Position numbers and translations under genes: made by a program. Positions 8,072 through 16,258 of a stretch of DNA of 64,000 nucleotides are shown piece after piece. Every line of letters starts with the position of its first letter. Positions within the stretch are counted from its first letter, which is position 1. Where the stretch lies: positions 164,729 to 228,728 of the forward strand of contig NCIJ01000003.1 in the NCBI GenBank assembly GCA_002282015.1. Direction: 5' to 3'. The DNA is from Sulfuricurvum sp. 17-40-25 (GTDB lineage: Bacteria > Campylobacterota > Campylobacteria > Campylobacterales > Sulfurimonadaceae). The notes beneath the pieces are model-generated. The model saw only the letters and a list, made by a program, of their open reading frames with translations. It was not told the origin of the DNA and did not search any database.

Positions 8072-9637
8072 AGCCTCGATGCCTAATAGAGAGAGCCCTG
8101 TTTTAAGAGAAAGAGCAACAACAAGAATCAGCTTTAAAAGCTTCGCTTCGTCTTCGTTGCCTATGATTTTGGTATCGTAGTAGAATTTATGCAGTTTAGC
8201 CGCCAGTGCTTTGAGATAGTCAGGGAGCTTCTGTGCCTGACGTGATTCAAATGCGTCATCGATGATTTCCGGCAACAACAACGCTTCAAATAGTAACCCA
8301 TCAGCATCCGCACTTAAACCATGCAGCTTAGCGGCCATGATAGTATCCATATCCATCTCACTTTTTGCAATGAGCGTTTGAATACGGGCATGAGCATATT
8401 GAACGTAGTACACAGGATTTGAACTGTCTTGACGCTTTAGCTCTTCGATATCAAATTCCAGTGCAGTATCGCATTTTTTAGATGCAAACATAAATCGAAG
8501 CGCATCTGAACCGATCTCTTCAACCACATCACTCATAAGTATCACTGTTCCAGCACGCTTTGACATCTTAAACGGCTCACCGTCTTTGAGCAGACTAACC
8601 ATCTGAGAAAGTAATACTTCGAGTTTCTTTGAATCATATCCTAAGAAAGTGACCGCTGCATTTACACGGGCAATATAACCATGATGGTCAGCACCCCAAA
8701 TATTGATATAGTGATCGTAAGAGCGTTCAAACTTCTGGTTGTGATAGATGATATCCCCTGCGAGATAGGTCGGACGACCGTCTTCACGTACCACAACACG
8801 GTCATGGTCATCGCCAAACTGCGAAGACTTAATAAATGTTTTTCCCTCATTGAGATAAACACTGTCTCCCATTTTGACCATGACACGATCCCATTCATTG
8901 TACAATGAGGCTTCTCCGACAAAAGTATCAAAATGAACTTGTACACTGGCTAAATCATCTACGATGAGTGCTAATATCTTATCTTTTGCCCAAAGCGCCA
9001 ACTCTTTTTGACGACTTTCATCACGCAATGCATCTTCACCAAATACCGTTACGACTTCTTTTGCTAAATCAGTGAGATAATCACCACGGTAATATTTTTC
9101 AGGCCATTCGATGTTCTCGCCCAATAGTGAGCTACGCCCTTCAAGCTGTAATGAGACTCCGAGGAGATCAATCTGATTTCCAGCATCATTGACATAATAT
9201 TCTGCTGTGATATCGTATCCTAAGTGACGGCCGAGACGCAGCATCGTATCACCATAGACAGCACCACGAGCATGTCCTATATGCAATGGACCTGTTGGAT
9301 TGGCACTCACAAATTCCAAGAGAATAGAACCTTGCTTATCACTGCTTCCAAACTGCTCACCATGAGACAAGGCCCACGAAGCATATTCATCTAAGAATGT
9401 TTCAGAGAGCCTAAAGTTAATGTACCCCTGAACCGATTCAACTGCTGTAAAAATAGCGTCCTGCCCAAATGAAGATGCTATTTCTTGAGCAATAACCATT
9501 GGAGATTTTCGAAGTTCTTTTGCGAGGGAAAAAGCGATAGGAGTGGCAAAATGGCCAAAAGAACGATCTTTTGGCTTCTCGAGGATAACGTCGTAATTTA
9601 ATTTATCGCGTAAAAACGCAGCTACTTTTTGCTTCAA
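8057..9637 (-). CDS. argS: Arginyl-tRNA synthetase
   Basis: A 526-residue class I aminoacyl-tRNA synthetase charging tRNA-Arg. The N-terminal tRNA-recognition domain shows DRSFGHFATPIAFSLAKELRK. The signature motif appears as HIGHARGAVYGD and the second as KMSKRAGTV; the C-terminal anticodon-binding helices contain VYYVQYAHARI. The start is TTG (TTGAAGCAA) just after the tatA stop, giving a protein of normal length; no ATG is available nearby. It is the last gene of the acidic protein-gmk-tatA-argS unit, an order I remember from Helicobacter and Campylobacter. Confidence 0.96.
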   Translation of the reverse strand: MKQKVAAFLRDKLNYDVILEKPKDRSFGHFATPIAFSLAKELRKSPMVIAQEIASSFGQDAIFTAVESVQGYINFRLSETFLDEYASWALSHGEQFGSSDKQGSILLEFVSANPTGPLHIGHARGAVYGDTMLRLGRHLGYDITAEYYVNDAGNQIDLLGVSLQLEGRSSLLGENIEWPEKYYRGDYLTDLAKEVVTVFGEDALRDESRQKELALWAKDKILALIVDDLASVQVHFDTFVGEASLYNEWDRVMVKMGDSVYLNEGKTFIKSSQFGDDHDRVVVREDGRPTYLAGDIIYHNQKFERSYDHYINIWGADHHGYIARVNAAVTFLGYDSKKLEVLLSQMVSLLKDGEPFKMSKRAGTVILMSDVVEEIGSDALRFMFASKKCDTALEFDIEELKRQDSSNPVYYVQYAHARIQTLIAKSEMDMDTIMAAKLHGLSADADGLLFEALLLPEIIDDAFESRQAQKLPDYLKALAAKLHKFYYDTKIIGNEDEAKLLKLILVVALSLKTGLSLLGIEAKDRM

Positions 9638-9640
9638 GAC

Positions 9641-9889
9641 TTACGCTTGCTTGGTAGTTTCTTGAACAGGCTCTGCGTTAACGGTAGTTACATTTTCTAC
9701 TTGTTTTGGAGGTTCAGGAGTTACGTCAGCCGTAGGAGGCGGTGCTGTATCCTCATCCTTCATCTCTTTTTTGAATCCGCGGATCCCTTGTCCGATACTT
9801 TTAGCAAGATCGGGGATTTTCTTCGCACCGAAAAGCAACACAACTATTCCGAAAATTAACAGTAATTCTGATCCACTAGGCATTGCCAT
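9641..9889 (-). CDS. tatA: Sec-independent (Tat) translocase subunit TatA
   Basis: An 82-residue membrane protein of the twin-arginine translocase, which exports folded, cofactor-containing proteins. It shows the TatA/E layout: a single membrane helix (SELLLIFGIVVLLFGAKKIP), an amphipathic helix (DLAKSIGQGIRGFKKEM) and an acidic, proline-rich tail. The frame is open upstream, but the ATG chosen has AAGGA 9 nt before it and gives the normal N-terminus. A TATACT -10 in the gap behind gmk may give it a separate promoter. tatB and tatC are not in the window. Confidence 0.93.
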   Translation of the reverse strand: MAMPSGSELLLIFGIVVLLFGAKKIPDLAKSIGQGIRGFKKEMKDEDTAPPPTADVTPEPPKQVENVTTVNAEPVQETTKQA

Positions 9890-9963
9890 CTTCAGACATC
9901 CTTCTCTAAAAAATTTAATGGGATAGTATAACTGCACATTGCTGTAATCGTCCTTATATTTGA

Positions 9964-10587
9964 CTAGGCTTGTGCTTCCCACATTTGAATAAATTCATTA
10001 ATATGCATGGTTGGAATTTTCATCCGTGCTGCTTTTGCAATGGAGACTAAAATCTCAGCCGCATGATCCAAGTCATCATTAACAATCAAATAATCATACT
10101 CGCTAATACGCTGAACCTCTCGCTTAGCCATCTCCAAACGATTTACGATCACTTCGGCACTGTCTGTTGAGCGGTTTAAAAGCCGCTCTTTGAGTTCCTT
10201 TAGCGTGGGAGTGGTAATAAAAACGGAGGTGGTAATGTCTCCTAATCTGCTTTGTACTGCATCATTTCCTTGTACGTCAATATCAAAAATAACCAGTTTA
10301 CCCTCTTTGAGCGCTTTTTTAACAGGCCCCAATGAGGTCCCGTAATGATTCCCATGAACCACTGCATATTCTAAAAACATCTCTTCTTCAATCTCTTGCT
10401 TAAACACTTCTTCGCTTACAAAATGGTAATGAACACCATCTTTCTCACCCTCACGTATAGGACGAGTAGTCGTTGAAATTGAAAAATACGTCGGTCCTAT
10501 GTCTTTGATGATTTTATTGATCAAAGAACTTTTCCCAGCACCGCTAGGGCCGGATAATACTAAAACAGCACCACTTTTTAGATTCAC
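9964..10587 (-). CDS. gmk: Guanylate kinase
   Basis: A 207-residue enzyme phosphorylating GMP to GDP with ATP. The P-loop GPSGAGKS is at residues 13-20, followed by the GMP-binding region STTTRPIREGEKDGVHYHF and the lid-associated RLLNRSTDSAEVIVNRL. The start is GTG inside the GTGA overlap with the stop of the upstream acidic protein gene, so translation of the two is coupled. The downstream neighbour is tatA. Confidence 0.96.
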   Translation of the reverse strand: MNLKSGAVLVLSGPSGAGKSSLINKIIKDIGPTYFSISTTTRPIREGEKDGVHYHFVSEEVFKQEIEEEMFLEYAVVHGNHYGTSLGPVKKALKEGKLVIFDIDVQGNDAVQSRLGDITTSVFITTPTLKELKERLLNRSTDSAEVIVNRLEMAKREVQRISEYDYLIVNDDLDHAAEILVSIAKAARMKIPTMHINEFIQMWEAQA

Positions 10588-12062
10588 TTTTCGTTCCCAA
10601 AATTGATATTAATATTAATACTAAGACCCTTGAGTGTCTTGGCAACTTCTTCATTTGAAAGCGCTTTAAGAAGTGCTTGAAGTGCATCCATTCCCTCAGC
10701 TGGTGTTCCATGATGTCCTTGTACCGGTACACTCATCGTCTCTAAATCCATCTCACTGTTTTCATCTTCATCATCTAGCTCAACCATTGCCATGGCTTCA
10801 CCCAGTGCTTCTGCATTCAATGATGCATGTTCACCCTCTCCTGTACGTACTTCAAGCTCTTCTTCTTCGACTTCTTCACCAATAGCGAGCTTTATGTCTC
10901 TTTCACTCAAGCTGTCTAAATCACCAAGTCCTTCAAACTCATCCATATCCCCTAGCTCAAGGCCATCAAGCCCTTGTTCCAGATCTTCAATCCCCAACTC
11001 TTCTACCGCTTCTTGTATTTGCTGCTCAAGTTCACCAAATTCATCATCACTTAATGCATCATCGACTGATTCCAAAGATGACAATGCTTCATCCTCATCC
11101 ATATCGGCTATGTCATCCAATGAAAGCGCATCAAAATCTTCTACTTCTTCATCCATTACAGGTGTTTCTTCACCTGTTTCTTCCTCGTCTACCAGTCCAA
11201 CTAAATCGTCTAACTCATTGTCATTTTCCAGCTGGCCTTCAGAGGAGATCTCTTCGTCATCAAGTGCCAGTAAGTCATCTAAAGATCCCAATAAATCTTC
11301 GTCATCAAAGCTCTCATCGATTGGCTGATCTAATTTGGATTCAGAGGCCAACAGATCTTCATCAAAATCAAATTCTTCCATTGCTTCTAATTCATTCTCT
11401 GCACTTTCAACGGTATTTTGACCTTCAAGCGCTTGTAATATATCGTCGTCTAATGATTCTAAAAGATCATCATTATTCGTAACATCACCTGAATCTGTCA
11501 TCTCCGTATCTTCCATAAGATCGTCCAATGATAATTCGTCGTCAAGCTCAAAACTATCCGTATCATCAAGTAGATCTTGCAGTTCTTGGACCTCTTCATG
11601 GTCTAACACATTTGTTTTAGCTGCCATCTCATGATCGTCTTCGATATCAAAATCATCTAAATTGATATTTTCATCATCTTCAGCAGCATCGTCAAGCACT
11701 ATATCTTTTCTCGTATCACTACTCTTCTCTTCAGACACAACACTCAGGCTCTGGGAAATTTGCGCAAATAAATCGACCAAGTCTGTCGGTAAAAAAGGTT
11801 TATTAATGACTTTATCAAATCCACTTGGGGTAGCATTTCCACGCGTGGCCATCAATAAAGAGGTTTTGTATTGAATTTTTTCTTTTAACGCGGCCATAGA
11901 TTCATCGCTGTAGTGGGCATCATCCACTATAAGCAAGTCATAACCGCCATCTTCAACTTCATCAACAGACCAAATAACGCTCAAATCATCTTTGGTTTTT
12001 TGCGCACTCAACGCTACTAGTTTGCGTACAACCGGATTATCATTCAACAACAAAATTTTCAT
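10584..12062 (-). CDS. Highly acidic protein with receiver-like N-terminal domain
   Basis: A 492-residue protein in three parts. Residues 1-105 look like a response-regulator receiver: MKILLLNDNP with Asp8, IVDDAH with Asp47/Asp48, Thr73 in MATRG and Lys88 in INKPF, i.e. the acidic pocket, phospho-acceptor, switch Thr and invariant Lys-Pro. Residues about 110-440 are an extremely acidic low-complexity region of Asp, Glu, Leu and Ser, probably disordered. The last 50 residues are an ordered-looking domain (GMDALQALLKALSNEE, then SINININFG). Its place next to gmk and fliR fits the poly-E-rich/highly acidic protein of Helicobacter and Campylobacter. Function is not established to my knowledge; a role in flagellar assembly or signalling is inferred only from position. 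Confidence 0.8.
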   Translation of the reverse strand: MKILLLNDNPVVRKLVALSAQKTKDDLSVIWSVDEVEDGGYDLLIVDDAHYSDESMAALKEKIQYKTSLLMATRGNATPSGFDKVINKPFLPTDLVDLFAQISQSLSVVSEEKSSDTRKDIVLDDAAEDDENINLDDFDIEDDHEMAAKTNVLDHEEVQELQDLLDDTDSFELDDELSLDDLMEDTEMTDSGDVTNNDDLLESLDDDILQALEGQNTVESAENELEAMEEFDFDEDLLASESKLDQPIDESFDDEDLLGSLDDLLALDDEEISSEGQLENDNELDDLVGLVDEEETGEETPVMDEEVEDFDALSLDDIADMDEDEALSSLESVDDALSDDEFGELEQQIQEAVEELGIEDLEQGLDGLELGDMDEFEGLGDLDSLSERDIKLAIGEEVEEEELEVRTGEGEHASLNAEALGEAMAMVELDDEDENSEMDLETMSVPVQGHHGTPAEGMDALQALLKALSNEEVAKTLKGLSINININFGNEK

Positions 12063-12139
12063 AATACGCCAAACCTCTCTTGCTTTACTATTGCATCACT
12101 GTGCACTACATGGTATGATTGTAACTAAAAATAAATAAA

Positions 12140-12622
12140 ATGATAAAACTAATAGCCCTACTTTTTACAATTAGCGTTGCAAATGCTAACATTTTTCCAT
12201 TTTTACTCCCGGATGAGGGGAGTTCTTTTAATCATTATCTTCAAACATTGATCAAAAATAGTCATAGTGAGATCATTATTGTCACTTCTAGTATGAATTA
12301 TCCATCATTAACCAAGAGTATTACGTATGCACTCTCTCATGGAGTACATCTAAAACTCATTGTTACTAAAGTCTCTAACGATCCTCTTCGTTATATCGCG
12401 TATCAGGGAGTTGATTTGTCCAATTATACCCCCCGAGCTATCGATGACACCCTCATACTGATCGATAACACCTATGTTTGTCATACATCTGGAGCATTAA
12501 ATGAAAAAAACATGGGCAACAGCGTATCTACTTCATGGTGTACTGATGAACTTACGCTCATCACAAAAACACAACAAAATATCCATCGATTATTCCAACG
12601 TTCTTCCCCTTATTTACAATAA
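12140..12622 (+). CDS. Secreted phospholipase-D-like protein lacking the HKD motif
   Basis: A 160-residue protein with signal peptide MIKLIALLFTISVANA, then a single PLD-like fold: SEIIIVTSSMNYPSLTKSI, HGVHLKLIVTK and IDDTLILIDNTYVCHTSGAL. Helicobacter carries the related membrane nuclease NucT at this place. The catalytic HxKxxxxD signature is here DDTLILID: the His and Lys are replaced and only the final Asp remains, so catalysis is doubtful. It is on the opposite strand to its neighbours and its end overlaps the end of fliR by 9 nt. There is no Shine-Dalgarno sequence before the ATG; TATGAT lies about 20 nt upstream. Confidence 0.7.
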   Translation: MIKLIALLFTISVANANIFPFLLPDEGSSFNHYLQTLIKNSHSEIIIVTSSMNYPSLTKSITYALSHGVHLKLIVTKVSNDPLRYIAYQGVDLSNYTPRAIDDTLILIDNTYVCHTSGALNEKNMGNSVSTSWCTDELTLITKTQQNIHRLFQRSSPYLQ

Positions 12623-13378
12623 TTTCTCCAAAAAATTATAAGCACTTTGCATCTGCGATCCCACAATCATCATCATTGCAGAAAGCGTTGCCATGAGCAC
12701 TAAAAATGCGACCCCGATCTTGATAGGCATACCGATAACCAATAAGTTAAATTGCGGCATTGTTTTCATCAACATTCCAAAAATGACATCTGCAAGCATC
12801 GACAAAGCTGTTATGGGAAAAGCAATCATGAACCCGACCACAAACATGTTTAACATCCCATGCATGATATAGCGAAACAATTCAGGAGTAACCATAAACC
12901 CCCCTAATGGAACCGTTGCTATGGATGCAGAAGCCAACAGTATGATCCAGTGATGCAAATCTAACGCAAGTAATATCATCAACGCTACAAGAGACAAAAA
13001 CTGATTAATAATCGGCATAGAGACCCCTGATTGTGGATCGATAGCCGAAGCCAAAGAAAAACCCATCATAAAGGATATCTGCCCGCCTGCAAAGGTAATA
13101 ACATGATAGGCTAATTGCAAAATAATCCCCACAGTCAATCCAAACAGCATCTCTCCCAAAATAGCAACCGTCATCGTCATCGTATCGGTTGGGATTTGTA
13201 ACGTGGGTAAAGAGTCATAAAAAATGACCGTAAAAAAAAATGCCATCGCGGCTTTAAGCGACATGGGGATATTCGCATGAGAGAAAATAGGAACTGCCAT
13301 AAACAAGGAACTAAAACGGACGAACAGTAAAATAAAAGCAGCCGTTCTTCCTTCACTAAACAGTTCTGCCCACTCCAT
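12614..13378 (-). CDS. fliR: Flagellar export apparatus protein FliR
   Basis: A 254-residue inner-membrane protein of the flagellar type III export gate, working with FliP and FliQ. Six or so hydrophobic helices are visible, with the family pattern GxMxGFSLASAIDPQSG in the first half and MPQFNLLVIGMPIKI near the C-terminus. Length is normal. It starts one base after the stop of the ABC ATPase gene, so they are co-transcribed; this ABC-fliR pairing is also remembered from Campylobacter. Confidence 0.94.
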   Translation of the reverse strand: MEWAELFSEGRTAAFILLFVRFSSLFMAVPIFSHANIPMSLKAAMAFFFTVIFYDSLPTLQIPTDTMTMTVAILGEMLFGLTVGIILQLAYHVITFAGGQISFMMGFSLASAIDPQSGVSMPIINQFLSLVALMILLALDLHHWIILLASASIATVPLGGFMVTPELFRYIMHGMLNMFVVGFMIAFPITALSMLADVIFGMLMKTMPQFNLLVIGMPIKIGVAFLVLMATLSAMMMIVGSQMQSAYNFLEKLL

Positions 13379-13379
13379 C

Positions 13380-14024
13380 TTATTTGACCTTAGTTAATAT
13401 ACCATCGTGCATACGATAAATATGATTGCATTGAGACGCCAATGACTCATCATGTGTCACTAAAACCATACCCGCATCATGTTCTTGAAGATAATTAAAG
13501 AAAATAGTCATGACTTCTTGTGCCGTTGCATGATCCAAATTCCCTGTTGGTTCATCTGCAAAAATAAGTTGTGGTTTTTTCGATAATACTCGTGCTATCG
13601 ATACTCGTTGTTGTTGCCCACCCGAGAGTTCAGTCACTTTTTGATGACAAACCTTATCGATTCCCAAAGACTCCAGTAGGCTGTTATCAATGGTCTGATT
13701 CGCCATTAGGGCTGCTACTTCGAGATTCTCATATCCGCTAAAGCCTTTGAGCAAATAGTGACTTTGATAGATGAGTCCTAATCGATAACGACGTAATTCA
13801 ACCAATTCTTTCTCATGTAAGCGATAAATATCCTCTCCAAAAAGCTCAACCCTGCCTTTGTTGGGTACCAACATCGAAGAAAGAATATGCATTAAGGTCG
13901 ATTTTCCGCTTCCACTGACGCCGATAATGGCCATCGATTCCTTAGCCTTAAGCTCCAAAGAGATCTCTTCAAAGAGTGGGTATTCAAATGCGTGCGATAA
14001 AGAAGTTGCTGTTAAAAGATTCAT
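13380..14024 (-). CDS. ABC transporter ATP-binding protein, LolD/FtsE/MacB type
   Basis: A 214-residue ATPase with Walker [10 protein letters not shown] (35-43), Q-loop YQSHYLL, signature LSGGQQQR (133-140), Walker [13 protein letters not shown] (153-164) and an H-loop His in VTHDES. The short length and ADEPTGNLD sequence place it in the LolD/FtsE/MacB group, which acts by mechanotransmission on an FtsX-like membrane partner rather than in classical import. No permease gene is adjacent in this window. The ATG lacks a ribosome-binding site; a perfect TATAAT ends 6 nt before it. Confidence 0.9.
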   Translation of the reverse strand: MNLLTATSLSHAFEYPLFEEISLELKAKESMAIIGVSGSGKSTLMHILSSMLVPNKGRVELFGEDIYRLHEKELVELRRYRLGLIYQSHYLLKGFSGYENLEVAALMANQTIDNSLLESLGIDKVCHQKVTELSGGQQQRVSIARVLSKKPQLIFADEPTGNLDHATAQEVMTIFFNYLQEHDAGMVLVTHDESLASQCNHIYRMHDGILTKVK

Positions 14025-14030
14025 ACAGAG

Positions 14031-14036
14031 ATTATA
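14031..14036 (-). promoter_or_regulatory. -10 hexamer of the ABC ATPase gene (possible leaderless mRNA)
   Basis: A perfect TATAAT sits 6 nt before the ATG on the minus strand and just downstream of the tsf terminator. No Shine-Dalgarno sequence is present between it and the start codon. Confidence 0.55.
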
Positions 14037-14061
14037 GAGAAAAAGAGGTTAAAAAGAAGGG

Positions 14062-14090
14062 CTAAAAAAGCGAAATATTCGCTTTTTTAG
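14062..14090 (-). terminator. Intrinsic terminator of the rpsB-tsf operon
   Basis: A perfect 13-bp stem, CTAAAAAAGCGAA pairing with TTCGCTTTTTTAG around a 3-nt loop, starts 2 nt after the tsf stop codon. The run of T on the descending arm makes it a classical rho-independent terminator. Confidence 0.9.
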
Positions 14091-14092
14091 AG

Positions 14093-15160
14093 TTACGCCA
14101 TTTGTGCAGCTACTTCAGCAGCAAAGTCATTGACTTGTTTTTCAATACCTTCACCGACTTCGTATTTCACAAATTCAACGATTTGGGCAGTTCCACCATG
14201 AGTTGCAGCTTCTTTCGCAAGAGCTTGAGCAACCGATAATGTATCCTCCATAACGAAGTTTTGATCCAACAATGCCAACTCTTTATCTAAAGTAGTATTG
14301 TCTGCTACGAAACGAGCTAATTGACCAGGGATAATGTTTGCCCAAATTTTTTCAGGTTTTCCATCCGCTAATAATTTAGCTTTGATTGCTTCTTCAGCAG
14401 TCGCCATAACTTCAGGAGTCAATTGCATCATAGAGATGTACTGAGGAACGTTCTTAAGAGGTTTTTTCAAACGTGAAAGTTCTTCATTCTCAGTTTTGAT
14501 CGCTTCAATACGTCCAATTGTCTCTTCAGCTACAAACTTAGCATCAAAGTCTTGGTAGCTCATCGTAGTTGGTTTCATAGCCGCTGCGTGCATTGCGATG
14601 TTTTTAACAAACGGTGCCATAGCATCAGCTGTTTTTTGTGAATCACATGTGATTGCTACCAAAACACCAACACGGCCGTTTGAGTGAACGTAACCGTTTA
14701 CACAGCCATGTTCGCCAGCATTAAGAGTCACAAAACGACGAGTAACAATCTTTTCACCGATACGAGCAACTTGGGCTGTAAAGTATTCAGAGAATGTACC
14801 TGTCTCATATGAAGTTTCATTCAACTCTTCAACCGTACTAACACCCGTTGTAAATACATGCGCCGCTGTATTGCCAACAAGAGCCATAAAGCCATCATTT
14901 TTTGCAACGAAATCGGTTTCAGAATTGATCTCTACCAATGAAGCAGACGCAAATGTTTCAGAAACTTTAAGACCCAAAAGTCCTTCAGCTGCAACACGGT
15001 CTGCTTTTTTAGCAGTTTGTGACATACCGCGATCACGTAAAAACTCTTTTGCTTTCTCCATGTCGCCATCACACTCAGTAAGTGCTTTTTTACAATCCAT
15101 CATAGGGGCATCAGTTGCCGCTCTGAGGTCTTTTACCATAGCTGCTGTTACATCTGCCAT
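14093..15160 (-). CDS. tsf: Translation elongation factor Ts
   Basis: A 355-residue guanine-nucleotide exchange factor for EF-Tu. The N-terminal UBA-like domain is [21 protein letters not shown]; the EF-Tu-contacting core motif ETDFVAKND is at 81-89. The length, longer than the 283 residues of E. coli, is usual for Campylobacterota. It lies 2 nt after rpsB and ends at a strong terminator, making a two-gene rpsB-tsf operon. Confidence 0.97.
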   Translation of the reverse strand: MADVTAAMVKDLRAATDAPMMDCKKALTECDGDMEKAKEFLRDRGMSQTAKKADRVAAEGLLGLKVSETFASASLVEINSETDFVAKNDGFMALVGNTAAHVFTTGVSTVEELNETSYETGTFSEYFTAQVARIGEKIVTRRFVTLNAGEHGCVNGYVHSNGRVGVLVAITCDSQKTADAMAPFVKNIAMHAAAMKPTTMSYQDFDAKFVAEETIGRIEAIKTENEELSRLKKPLKNVPQYISMMQLTPEVMATAEEAIKAKLLADGKPEKIWANIIPGQLARFVADNTTLDKELALLDQNFVMEDTLSVAQALAKEAATHGGTAQIVEFVKYEVGEGIEKQVNDFAAEVAAQMA

Positions 15161-15162
15161 GA

Positions 15163-15933
15163 TTACGCTTCCTCTGCTGCTTCTTCAGATGCTGCTGCTT
15201 CAAAAACTTCTTCAGCAGTTGTTTCTTCGGCTATCGCATCGTCGCTTCCGCTGTTACGAAGGGCTTTACCTTCGTTGATAGCTTCAGCCATTTCTTTACA
15301 GAAAAGTTGGATTGAACGGATCGCATCATCATTTCCAGGGATTGGAATGTCAATAACGTCCGGATCACAGTTAGTATCAAGAGGTGCAACAATACGAATA
15401 CCAAGGTTACGAGCTTCTTGAACGGCGATGTGCTCTTTAACTGCATCAACAACGAACATCATGTCAGGTAAAGTTTTCATTTGACGGATACCACCAAGAT
15501 AAGCGATTAGCTTCTCTTTTTGACGATTCATCATCAATGCTTCTTTTTTTGTCAAAAGACCCATTTGACCATTTGCTTGCATCTCTTCGATGATGTCAAG
15601 TTTACGGATTGATTTTTGGATTGTTGGGAAGTTTGTCAACATTCCACCCAACCAGCGATTATCAACATATGGCATACCACAAGAGATTGCAGCATCACGA
15701 ACAGCAACACGTGCTTGTTTTTTAGTTCCTACAAAAAGAACCGTTTGACCTTCTGCAGCTGCATCAAGAACTTGCTGATACGCAGCACGGAAAAAACGCA
15801 ATGTTTTTTGTAGATCGATAATATAGATATTCTTACGAACGCCAAAAATGTATTTCTTCATTTTTGGATTCCAACGACGTGTTTGGTGACCGAAGTGAAC
15901 ACCGCACTCCAATAAATCTTTCATAGTTACCAT
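15163..15933 (-). CDS. rpsB: 30S ribosomal protein S2
   Basis: A 256-residue protein starting [20 protein letters not shown], with the S2 signatures [12 protein letters not shown] and [15 protein letters not shown]. An AAGGAG ribosome-binding site 7 nt before this ATG decides the start; the frame is open 93 nt further upstream, in the leader. The C-terminal 35 residues are an alanine/glutamate-rich extension. First gene of the rpsB-tsf operon. Confidence 0.97.
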   Translation of the reverse strand: MVTMKDLLECGVHFGHQTRRWNPKMKKYIFGVRKNIYIIDLQKTLRFFRAAYQQVLDAAAEGQTVLFVGTKKQARVAVRDAAISCGMPYVDNRWLGGMLTNFPTIQKSIRKLDIIEEMQANGQMGLLTKKEALMMNRQKEKLIAYLGGIRQMKTLPDMMFVVDAVKEHIAVQEARNLGIRIVAPLDTNCDPDVIDIPIPGNDDAIRSIQLFCKEMAEAINEGKALRNSGSDDAIAEETTAEEVFEAAASEEAAEEA

Positions 15934-16094
15934 GAAAAGACTCCTTTTAAAATAAAATATTTGTTCTTCGTTTACTTGGGCGATTCTGGTAACAGAGCCG
16001 ATGATGCATCGGATGCACGAAAACAAGTTTAGATTCGCTTGCGAATTTTTTCACGCGACTTTAAATAAGTGGAGAGAAAATCGAGCGAATTATA
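15934..16094 (-). promoter_or_regulatory. rpsB promoter and long structured leader
   Basis: A TATAAT -10 (16089-16094) lies about 155 nt upstream of the rpsB start; no clear -35 is seen. The leader holds a hairpin with a 6-bp stem (CCGATG/CATCGG, 15998-16012) and an ATTCGC/GCGAAT inverted repeat (16033-16046). By analogy with other bacteria this could be an autoregulatory site for S2, which is inference. The stretch up to the porin gene holds no other gene that I can see. Confidence 0.5.
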
Positions 16095-16258
16095 CTAAAC
16101 GAAGTCTTTAATTTCTCTTTTGTATCTTTATCACCATGCAATTATGCTAAATTCATCATTTTTTGTTATTTTTAAATTCTTTTTATATTAACTTTGCTAA
16201 TATCAGTGCGACAATAGTAAGCTTATTACATATGTATTGAAAATTATGAGGAGTTAGA

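Noticed and set aside
10792..11328. A 178-codon serine-rich reading frame on the plus strand
   Set aside because: It is the antisense reading of the acidic Asp/Glu codons of the minus-strand gene. It has no ribosome-binding site and no known family.
16033..16050. ATTCGC/GCGAAT inverted repeat followed by six T on the plus strand, like a terminator
   Set aside because: No plus-strand gene ends there; the loop would be only 2 nt. It is more likely part of the rpsB leader on the other strand.
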